A DNA stretch of 7,798 bases from assembly GCA_011390075.1 (NCBI GenBank), contig JAABTA010000034.1, positions 1 through 7,798 on the forward strand, written 5' to 3'. The stretch comes from Helicobacteraceae bacterium (GTDB lineage: Bacteria > Campylobacterota > Campylobacteria > Campylobacterales > SZUA-545). This document shows, in pieces, positions 1 through 5,039 of this stretch. The notes under the pieces were generated by a model, which worked only from the letters and a program-made list of their open reading frames with translations, made no database searches and was not told the origin of the DNA. The position numbers and the translations under genes are program-made. How positions within the stretch are numbered: position 1 is the first letter of the stretch; each line of letters starts with the position of its first letter.

Positions 1-2
1 AC

Positions 3-446
3 TCCAAAGCTTTTTTGGAGTACTACCTTGCAAAAATTGATATCAAAAAGGCAGGAGAGCAGACAAAAAAAATGATTAATTATCTTAAAGATTATAATCA
101 AAATAACCGCGTGAATGTGGCATTTTTGACCACAAATGAGAACTTTTTTTATGAGATTAGCCCCATTATCAATCAGATTGATAGTAGTGTTTTTGCCCAT
201 CATTTTTCGAGACTTGATCTATTTTTAAGAGAGTTTTCAAAATATAACTTTGAGATTATCCTTATTGATATGCACTCGGACATTCTTAGATCAAAAAAAG
301 TGCTTAAGGTGCTCAAGGAGAAGCTCCCAGAAAATGTTATCTTTGCCACATTAGGAAGAAGCAACCCTGATGAGAGTGTTGTCTCAAAAAACTTTACGCT
401 ACAAAGCAAAAATATTTTTCAAAAAGAGTTTAAGCTTATTCTTTAG
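3..446 (+). CDS. 3' end of an unrecognised protein with a receiver-like C-terminal region (partial)
   Basis: The reading frame is open to the left edge of the window, so the gene very probably starts upstream. TTG at 15 and ATG at 72 are in frame, but neither has a well-placed Shine-Dalgarno; the AGGAG at 53-57 is about 14 bases from ATG 72, which is too far. About 147 codons are visible. The last ~115 residues alternate hydrophobic strands and helices: VNVAFLTTNEN, then FEIILIDMHSD, then NVIFATLGRSN. This order is reminiscent of a CheY-like receiver with Asp in IDMHSD at the place of the phosphorylation site. The acidic pair expected after strand 1 is absent, so a degenerate or pseudo-receiver is the most that can be said. 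No membrane segment is visible. The TAG stop overlaps the stop of the convergent gene by 4 bases. The function is unknown and the receiver idea is tentative. Confidence 0.7.
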   Translation, partial: SKAFLEYYLAKIDIKKAGEQTKKMINYLKDYNQNNRVNVAFLTTNENFFYEISPIINQIDSSVFAHHFSRLDLFLREFSKYNFEIILIDMHSDILRSKKVLKVLKEKLPENVIFATLGRSNPDESVVSKNFTLQSKNIFQKEFKLIL

Positions 447-1474
447 TTTGTGAAAAAGATCTGCTCAAAATTGGCATCTTCAAAAGGGTCAATCATCTCT
501 CTTTGTGTAAAAAGCTCTCTAGAGTAGAAAAAATCTGCAAATAATTGCTTGGAGCGCTGTTGTAAGATGTTGGTGCTGAGGTTGTAGTAGTTTTTGATCA
601 TTCTTCTTTTAATAATATCCGATTTTAAAACAGCGATTTTTAGCTGAGGAAAAGCCTCCTTTTGCAAAAAGCGAACAGCTGTACTCAGTTGTGCTGTTTT
701 TGACTCTTGACTCACCCCTAAAATATAAAGAGGATGATGGGTGAATTTGAGATAGAGATGGTTCTCTTGTGTCCCTTCAAGAGAGATCTCTTGGTTTAGG
801 GCTTTGCTGATGAGGTCTTTGACTAATTTTGGCTCTTTGTGTTCTAAGAGTGTATCAAGATAGATACCACAGCTAAGAGCTATATCCTCTGGCGTGATAT
901 GCTCTTTATAAAAAAAGCTATTGAGTTTATCATAGAGAGTTTTGAGATCAACCGAGAGTCGATTGGAGTGAAACCACCTATTGGAAGTGTAGTAGTTGTC
1001 AAGAAATATTTTAGAAAGAAGCGCTGGCAAAAGCGGCTTTTCTTGGTAGATAACAGATATGTAGAGTTTAATATATTTTTGCGCTTGAGCTTGGGAGATC
1101 TCTGTCAGTTCTAATGGATTTTCTTCCATAAAAAGCTGTATAAGATCAGAGATTGTGTGCCCCTCTTCTTTGTGCTCTGCAACGGTTTTGATAGGAGTGC
1201 TATTGGGCGTAGCAGACCCTAGGAAGTGTTTGCTATCTTCTAGAATATTCAGCGCTAAAAGTGTTTTTGGCAAAAGAGGTTCTCTGTTTTTATCCAAAAC
1301 AAGAGAGCTGTCATAGTGAGCAATTTGAGAAAGCTCTGCTTCAATGGATTGGGCAAAATGAGAGTATTGGATTGTATTTGAAAAGGAGTGTTCTTTACTA
1401 AAGAGAGGATGCCTGCTTAATTGATCTTGCTGTAGAAGATGGATCTTAATTTTTTCAATAATAGGTATAATCAC
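443..1474 (-). CDS. Conserved-looking hypothetical protein, 343 aa, soluble
   Basis: I do not recognise this protein. It is predicted to be largely helical and cytoplasmic: there is no signal peptide or membrane segment, and only one Cys (in LSCGIYLD, near residue 208). The frame is long, uninterrupted and AT-rich like its neighbours, and it has a promoter and ribosome binding site, so it is probably a real gene. The start is GTG at 1472-1474, preceded by AAAAGGAG; the gap to GTG is only about 3 bases, shorter than usual, but no better in-frame start is visible. It is divergent from the binding-protein/cyclase operon and shares the 107-base region 1475-1581 with it. Its TAA stop overlaps the stop of the convergent upstream gene. 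The sequence shows no catalytic motif I can name, and its position beside c-di-GMP genes is not enough to assign it to that pathway. Confidence 0.8.
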   Translation of the reverse strand: MIIPIIEKIKIHLLQQDQLSRHPLFSKEHSFSNTIQYSHFAQSIEAELSQIAHYDSSLVLDKNREPLLPKTLLALNILEDSKHFLGSATPNSTPIKTVAEHKEEGHTISDLIQLFMEENPLELTEISQAQAQKYIKLYISVIYQEKPLLPALLSKIFLDNYYTSNRWFHSNRLSVDLKTLYDKLNSFFYKEHITPEDIALSCGIYLDTLLEHKEPKLVKDLISKALNQEISLEGTQENHLYLKFTHHPLYILGVSQESKTAQLSTAVRFLQKEAFPQLKIAVLKSDIIKRRMIKNYYNLSTNILQQRSKQLFADFFYSRELFTQREMIDPFEDANFEQIFFTN

Positions 1475-1511
1475 TCACTCCTTTTCTCTTTTTACTACCA
1501 ATCCCCATTGT

Positions 1512-1517
1512 ATTATA
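1512..1517 (-). promoter_or_regulatory. -10 box of the minus-strand hypothetical gene
   Basis: On the minus strand these six bases read TATAAT, a perfect sigma-70 type -10 box, about 37 bases upstream of the GTG start at 1474. The surrounding minus-strand sequence is T-rich (TTATTATCTTTTTTATAAT). No good -35 box is found at 17-bp spacing (TTTTGT at 1535-1540), which is common in Campylobacterota promoters. Confidence 0.6.
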
Positions 1518-1548
1518 AAAAAGATAATAAAAGCACAAAAGCAAAATT

Positions 1549-1557
1549 TGTTATGAT
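1549..1557 (+). promoter_or_regulatory. Extended -10 promoter of the binding-protein/diguanylate cyclase operon
   Basis: TGTTATGAT matches an extended -10 element (TGn followed by TATGAT, one mismatch from TATAAT). Transcription would start near 1564, giving a leader of roughly 18 bases before ATG 1582. It lies back to back with the minus-strand promoter at 1512-1517, so the two transcription units probably diverge from here. No operator dyad is obvious. Confidence 0.5.
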
Positions 1558-1581
1558 ACGAAAAAAATTACCATAGAAAGA

Positions 1582-2421
1582 ATGTGTATATTGAAAAATA
1601 CTTTAAGAATAGTCGCTCTAACAGTGCTTTTTGCAACGCTTATGTTGGCGCAAGGCACTCTAAAAATTGGGTTTATGCCCTATCTCAGTAGCACCGCATT
1701 GCTCAGTAAATACCAGCCTTTAGCAGAGTATCTCTCTAAAATAGTGGGCAAAGAGTTTGAGGTGGTTGTTGCAAAAGATTATAAAAACCATATCGAAAGC
1801 TGTGGCGAGGAAAAGATTGATATATGCTTTTTAGGGGGGAGCCCGTATATTATTATTAATAAAAACTATACAAAAAAGCCAATTTTAGCTGGGTTTGAGT
1901 TTAATAACCGCGCTACATTCCGCTCTGTGATTTTTGTAAAGAAAAACTCGCCTATTAAAGATCTTAAAAGCCTAGAAGGGAAAAGAGTTGCTTTTGGCAG
2001 TGTTAATTCAACTTTAAGCACCCATATACCCCTTTATATGCTTATGGAGCTTGGACTTAGTCTGGATGTGCTTAAACAATATAAGCATCTAAGAAATCAT
2101 GAAAATGTGTACTATGGGGTGCTATATGGCGATTTTGATGCTGGCGCAGTCGCCGAAGAGATTTTTAATGAACTGCAATCAGAAAATATAAGCGTTTTGC
2201 AATACTCAAAAGAGGTGGCAACCCATCTATTTGTGGCAAGATCTAATATGGATCAAAAACTGTTTCAAGAGATTCAACACGCCCTTATCTCATTAGATGA
2301 CACAGAGATCTTGGGCGCGATCAATCCAAATTTAACAGGTTTTGTTAAAGCTCAAGAGAGCGATTATAGCTACCATAAACAGATGATAGATGCAGTATCC
2401 CCACTCTTAGGATTAGAATGA
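1582..2421 (+). CDS. PhnD-like periplasmic substrate-binding protein, probably a sensor subunit
   Basis: This is a 279-residue secreted protein of the phosphate/phosphite/phosphonate-binding (PhnD-like, type II periplasmic binding) family. Residues 1-24 form a signal peptide (basic start, hydrophobic 10-22, then LAQ). The mature part begins TLKIGFMPYLSS, with YQPLAEYLSK at 44-53, the LGGSPY loop at 84-89, FRSVIFVKKNSPIKDLKSL at 113-131, the ligand-loop-like NSTLST at 142-147, and the HENVYYGVLYGDFDAGAV stretch at 173-190, all in the family's usual order. No permease or ATPase gene is adjacent. Instead its TGA overlaps the ATG of a membrane diguanylate cyclase by 4 bases (ATGA), indicating coupled translation. 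I infer that it delivers ligand information to that cyclase rather than to a transporter. The ligand is not predictable from sequence. The SD at ATG 1582 is weak (AGAAAG); TTG at 1591 is an alternative start giving a typical MKNTLRI signal-peptide beginning. Confidence 0.9.
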   Translation: MCILKNTLRIVALTVLFATLMLAQGTLKIGFMPYLSSTALLSKYQPLAEYLSKIVGKEFEVVVAKDYKNHIESCGEEKIDICFLGGSPYIIINKNYTKKPILAGFEFNNRATFRSVIFVKKNSPIKDLKSLEGKRVAFGSVNSTLSTHIPLYMLMELGLSLDVLKQYKHLRNHENVYYGVLYGDFDAGAVAEEIFNELQSENISVLQYSKEVATHLFVARSNMDQKLFQEIQHALISLDDTEILGAINPNLTGFVKAQESDYSYHKQMIDAVSPLLGLE

Positions 2422-4019
2422 ACCAAGCATACAACAGACAAAAAAACAGGCTCATTATATTAATTCTTTTATCGCTCTTTTTGTTTATCTCATCGGTAGC
2501 GTACTTTGTGTACGAGACTAACCAGCGCTTTATGATGAAACAAGTAAGCAATAAGATGGAGGTGGAGTTAAATATTTTAAATGAGTATATTAAAGACTTT
2601 CTTATCAGGAACGACTACGCAGAAGCAAAAAACTTTTTAGAAAAATGGGTCGCGAATGAGAACGGTATTGTCCAGTTGACGGTTGTTTTTCCCAATAATA
2701 CAGAGCTTTTCTCCTATAGAAAGAGTGAGTCAACTCATAACTGCCAGTTTGCCAATAAGATCTTGAGCCTAGATGGAGAGGAAATTACAATTACCATAGG
2801 GCACAACATCCAACAGATCTATGAGGATTTAGATGACCTTAAAATAATTCTTGCTTGTTTTACTTTTATTCTCACAGGAGTGCTTGCTGTAGCGCTTTGG
2901 TTGATTTTGTCTAGGTGGATACTTGGACCTATCCAGGGAGAGATCGCAAGACAGACAAAAATAATCAGAGAGTACTCCGAAGATCTTGAGGTGATTAATT
3001 TCTCCTATAAAGCGTTGAGTAGCTCTAATATTGCTTTAGCAAGTTCTGAGAACGAAGAGGAGCTTCTCAAAAAAGTGTGCGATATTATCCATATAGATTG
3101 TGGCTATAAACTTGTTTGGATTGGCTATTGTGATGAGAGTGGCACAAAAGATATTATCGTCAAAGCCAGCACGGGTGATAGCCAAGAGTATATTGACACA
3201 ATAGATCTCTCTTGGGATAAAGGCAAAACAGCAGGTAGCGGGCCGGCAGGCAGATGCATTAACTCTAGAGAACCTGTTGTTATTGATAGCATCGCCAATG
3301 ATAGCCAGTTTAACCCTTGGAAGGATAGGGCACTTAATTATAGTCTCCGCTCAGTTGCCAGCTTTCCTATTATTTATAAAGAAAAGATGATTGGAGTTTT
3401 AACTGTCTATGGGGATAGAGAAAAAATCTTTTTAGACAAAGAGATTGCACTTTTAAAAGAACTTTGTCAAAATCTAGGATTTGGTGTTTTTGCATTAAGA
3501 GATAGAAAAGAGGTGAGGAGACTCTCTGCCCTTGATAATCTCACAGGGCTTTTTAATAGACACAAAATCAACCAACTTTTTGAACACGAGATCACAAGAA
3601 GTGCTAGATACAAAAATGACCTCTCTCTTATTATTACCGATATTGATCACTTTAAAGATGTAAATGACACCTATGGTCACAATGTAGGAGATAAGATCTT
3701 ACAAGAGTTCTCTCTGCTTTTGCAAGATGAGAGAAGAAAAACAGATTATGTTGGTAGGTGGGGTGGTGAGGAGTTTATTATAATCTTGCCTGATATAGAT
3801 CTCAAACAAGCTATCTGTTTGGCAAAAAAATTGCAAAAGCAGATTAGTCAGTTTGACTTTACCGAAATAGGGAAAAAAACAGCAAGCTTTGGTGTGGCCA
3901 CCTTTAGAGAGGGCGATACTCCAGAGAGTTTTGTAGATAGAGCTGATAAGGCTCTGTATGTTGCAAAAGAGCGAGGAAGAAACTGTGTAATGGATGAGAC
4001 AGTATTGAAAAAAAACTGA
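2418..4019 (+). CDS. Membrane diguanylate cyclase: periplasmic sensor, GAF and GGDEF domains
   Basis: This 533-residue protein probably makes c-di-GMP from two GTP. Order: TM1 ~11-31; periplasmic region ~32-141 (about 110 residues, possibly a small Cache-like fold); TM2 ~142-164; a short linker beginning SRWILGPI, reminiscent of the start of a HAMP domain but too short to be complete; helical linker to ~198; GAF ~200-360 (including AGSGPAGRCINSREPVV near 272-288); GGDEF ~366-528. The cyclase domain has DNLTGLFNR (373-381), DIDHFKDVNDTYGH (408-421), the GGEEF active-site motif (449-453, an accepted variant) and an RKTD inhibitory I-site (440-443) at the standard distance, so product feedback is expected. 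ATG at 2418 lies in the ATGA overlap with the upstream binding-protein gene, which argues for one functional unit. The GAF ligand is unknown. Catalytic competence is inferred from motifs. Confidence 0.95.
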   Translation: MNQAYNRQKNRLIILILLSLFLFISSVAYFVYETNQRFMMKQVSNKMEVELNILNEYIKDFLIRNDYAEAKNFLEKWVANENGIVQLTVVFPNNTELFSYRKSESTHNCQFANKILSLDGEEITITIGHNIQQIYEDLDDLKIILACFTFILTGVLAVALWLILSRWILGPIQGEIARQTKIIREYSEDLEVINFSYKALSSSNIALASSENEEELLKKVCDIIHIDCGYKLVWIGYCDESGTKDIIVKASTGDSQEYIDTIDLSWDKGKTAGSGPAGRCINSREPVVIDSIANDSQFNPWKDRALNYSLRSVASFPIIYKEKMIGVLTVYGDREKIFLDKEIALLKELCQNLGFGVFALRDRKEVRRLSALDNLTGLFNRHKINQLFEHEITRSARYKNDLSLIITDIDHFKDVNDTYGHNVGDKILQEFSLLLQDERRKTDYVGRWGGEEFIIILPDIDLKQAICLAKKLQKQISQFDFTEIGKKTASFGVATFREGDTPESFVDRADKALYVAKERGRNCVMDETVLKKN

Positions 4020-4032
4020 TATTTAACCTCTT

Positions 4033-4038
4033 TATAAG
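4033..4038 (+). promoter_or_regulatory. Candidate -10 box for sodB
   Basis: TATAAG lies in the 67-base gap between the cyclase stop and the sodB start. It would place transcription initiation near 4045, just before the leader inverted repeat. TAATAT (4040-4045) and TATATG (4043-4048) are competing candidates; the last would start transcription inside the 5' arm of the repeat. No clear -35 box is visible. Read-through from the upstream operon is also possible, since no terminator is evident after 4019. Confidence 0.35.
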
Positions 4039-4047
4039 TTAATATAT

Positions 4048-4083
4048 GTTCTCCTTAAGATGAAGTTCAAAAAAAAGGAGAAC
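4048..4083 (+). promoter_or_regulatory. sodB leader stem-loop that pairs with the Shine-Dalgarno sequence
   Basis: GTTCTCCTT (4048-4056) and AAGGAGAAC (4075-4083) are perfect reverse complements, giving a 9-bp stem with an 18-base A-rich loop. The 3' arm contains the sodB ribosome binding site AAGGAG (4075-4080), which sits 6 bases before ATG 4087. In RNA this would fold the ribosome binding site into a helix. What is seen is the dyad; translational control is inference. The same dyad could be a DNA operator instead. Confidence 0.6.
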
Positions 4084-4086
4084 TGT

Positions 4087-4677
4087 ATGGAACACAAATT
4101 AATGGAATTACCTTATGATTTAGGTGCGCTTGCTCCAAATATCTCAAAGGAGACTTTAGAGTATCACTATGGCAAGCATCACGCTACTTATGTCAAAAAA
4201 CTCAATGGACTTTTAGAAAATGATAGGGAAAAAGCTAACTACACTTTAGAAGATATTATTACAAAATGCGAAGGTGGCATTTTTAATAATGGCGCGCAAG
4301 TGTATAACCATGATCTGTATTGGAACTGCCTTACGCCAAATCCTTCTAAGATCTCAACTGCTTTAGAGAGTGCCATAGGCAAAGATTTTGAAAGTTTTGA
4401 GCAATTTAAAGAGAAATTTACCGAGGCATGCACTACGCTGTTTGGATCAGGATGGGTTTGGCTTACAGTAGATAGCAGTGGTAAATTGGCAATTGAAAAA
4501 ACAAGCAATGCAGATAATCCACTACGAGAGGGAAGGCACCCAATCTTGGTATGCGATGTGTGGGAACACGCTTTTTATATTGACTATAGAAATGCAAAAC
4601 CAGAATATCTTGCCAAATGGTGGGAGATTGTTAATTGGGAGTTTGTTTCCGATAGATTTGAGAGTGTAAAAAAGTAG
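4087..4677 (+). CDS. sodB: Iron superoxide dismutase
   Basis: Converts superoxide to oxygen and hydrogen peroxide in the cytoplasm. The 196-residue length and the sequence match the Fe/Mn-SOD family along the whole protein. Metal ligands are His27 (EYHYGKHH), His75 (QVYNHDLYWNCL), Asp157 and His161 (DVWEHAFY); the second-sphere Tyr is Tyr35. Gln71, four residues before His75, together with Ala in the later TSNADNP segment, is the arrangement typical of Fe-SOD rather than Mn-SOD. The C-terminal DYRNAKPEYL and VNWEFV blocks are also of Fe type. ATG 4087 is chosen because AAGGAG lies 6 bases upstream; an in-frame ATG at 4060 would add nine residues but has no ribosome binding site and falls in the loop of the leader hairpin. 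The HiPIP gene follows after 82 bases, so partial cotranscription is possible. Confidence 0.98.
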   Translation: MEHKLMELPYDLGALAPNISKETLEYHYGKHHATYVKKLNGLLENDREKANYTLEDIITKCEGGIFNNGAQVYNHDLYWNCLTPNPSKISTALESAIGKDFESFEQFKEKFTEACTTLFGSGWVWLTVDSSGKLAIEKTSNADNPLREGRHPILVCDVWEHAFYIDYRNAKPEYLAKWWEIVNWEFVSDRFESVKK

Positions 4678-4703
4678 GGATCTATTGGGATTAGCAAGGT
4701 CGC

Positions 4704-4731
4704 GAGGGCGCTCCGCCGAGGAGCTCCTTTT
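4704..4731 (+). terminator. Possible intrinsic terminator or attenuator after sodB
   Basis: The core stem is GCTCC (4710-4714) with GGAGC (4720-4724) around a GCCGA loop, extended past one C/T mismatch by GAGGG (4704-4708) with CCTTT (4726-4730, including G-U pairs). A run of four T follows the GC part (4728-4731). The T-run is short and partly in the stem, so termination may be incomplete, letting some transcripts continue into the HiPIP gene. Confidence 0.4.
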
Positions 4732-4745
4732 GCCGCTTGCCCAAA

Positions 4746-4752
4746 AAGGAGG
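4746..4752 (+). promoter_or_regulatory. Strong ribosome binding site of the HiPIP gene
   Basis: AAGGAGG, a near-complete match to the anti-SD partner, ends 7 bases before ATG 4760 and fixes this start. It abuts the 3' arm of the inverted repeat TAGCAA/TTGCTA, so its accessibility may depend on folding of the spacer. Confidence 0.8.
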
Positions 4753-4759
4753 TTGCTAG

Positions 4760-5020
4760 ATGAAAGTAGATGATAGAAGAGGTTTTATAAAGTTCTTAGG
4801 AGTCTCTTTTGGTGTTGCCACACTTGGCACAAGTGAAGCTTTTGGTAAAAATTCAAAAGAGGCCGCTAACTATGTTGAGTCTCCAAAAAATGGGGAGAAG
4901 TGTAGTAACTGTTTCCACTTTAAAAAAGAGACAAGTATGTGCACTATTGTTGAGGGGAAAGTACTACCAAAGGGTTGGTGTAAATTTTATCTCTCAGAGG
5001 ATGTAAGAAGAGAAGGGTAG
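4760..5020 (+). CDS. High-potential iron-sulfur protein (HiPIP), Tat-exported
   Basis: A small periplasmic electron carrier with one [4Fe-4S] cluster. The 86-residue precursor starts with a twin-arginine signal (DRRGFIKFLG, residues 5-14, then a hydrophobic stretch to ~23), suiting export after cluster insertion. The mature part (~55-60 residues) has the HiPIP signature: Tyr38 in ANYVESP, Cys48 and Cys51 (CSNCFHF), Cys61 and Cys74, with GKVLPKGWCKFY near the end. Four Cys in the C-x2-C-x9-C-x12-C spacing are the cluster ligands in this family. HiPIPs usually donate electrons to reaction centres, oxidases or other periplasmic enzymes; no partner is encoded nearby, so its role here is open. It lies 82 bases after sodB and runs into the convergent GGDEF-EAL gene 17 bases after its stop. 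It is short, but the signature is clear. Confidence 0.9.
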   Translation: MKVDDRRGFIKFLGVSFGVATLGTSEAFGKNSKEAANYVESPKNGEKCSNCFHFKKETSMCTIVEGKVLPKGWCKFYLSEDVRREG

Positions 5021-5022
5021 TA

Positions 5023-5039
5023 AAGAGCGTTGCGCTCTT
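5023..5039 (+). terminator. Short convergent hairpin between the HiPIP and GGDEF-EAL genes
   Basis: AAGAGCG (5023-5029), loop TTG, CGCTCTT (5033-5039) is a perfect 7-bp stem centred in the 17-base gap between two convergent genes; its right arm overlaps the TAA stop (5038-5040) of the minus-strand gene. Its position suits a bidirectional terminator, but neither strand has a proper T-run after the stem, so efficiency is uncertain. Confidence 0.5.

Larger units (their letters stand above)
4692..4758 (+). repeat. GC-rich structured spacer between sodB and the HiPIP gene
   Basis: This segment is strongly GC-rich in its centre while its surroundings are AT-rich. It is bounded by the inverted pair TAGCAA (4692-4697) and TTGCTA (4753-4758). 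A second pair, GCAAG (4694-4698) with CTTGC (4736-4740), overlaps the first, and a hairpin lies in the middle (4704-4730). The right edge includes the HiPIP ribosome binding site. It may be a terminator, a small extragenic palindromic repeat, or an RNA element controlling the HiPIP gene; the sequence alone does not decide. Confidence 0.4.

Noticed and set aside
899..1114. 71-codon plus-strand frame opposite the 343-residue gene
   Set aside because: Antisense shadow without promoter or SD; the minus-strand frame is far longer and has both.
4031..4048. Possible PerR or Fur operator upstream of sodB (TTATAAGTTAATATA)
   Set aside because: Only a partial, imperfect dyad in AT-rich DNA; it does not match either consensus well enough to call.
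4060..4086. Longer sodB start at ATG 4060
   Set aside because: No SD upstream, and the SD with good spacing precedes ATG 4087, which gives the usual Fe-SOD N-terminus.
4478..4669. 63-codon plus-strand frame inside sodB
   Set aside because: Out-of-frame shadow of a well-conserved enzyme gene with no independent support.
4809..5006. 65-codon plus-strand frame inside the HiPIP gene
   Set aside because: Shadow frame; the overlapping frame carries a Tat signal, four spaced Cys and a strong SD.
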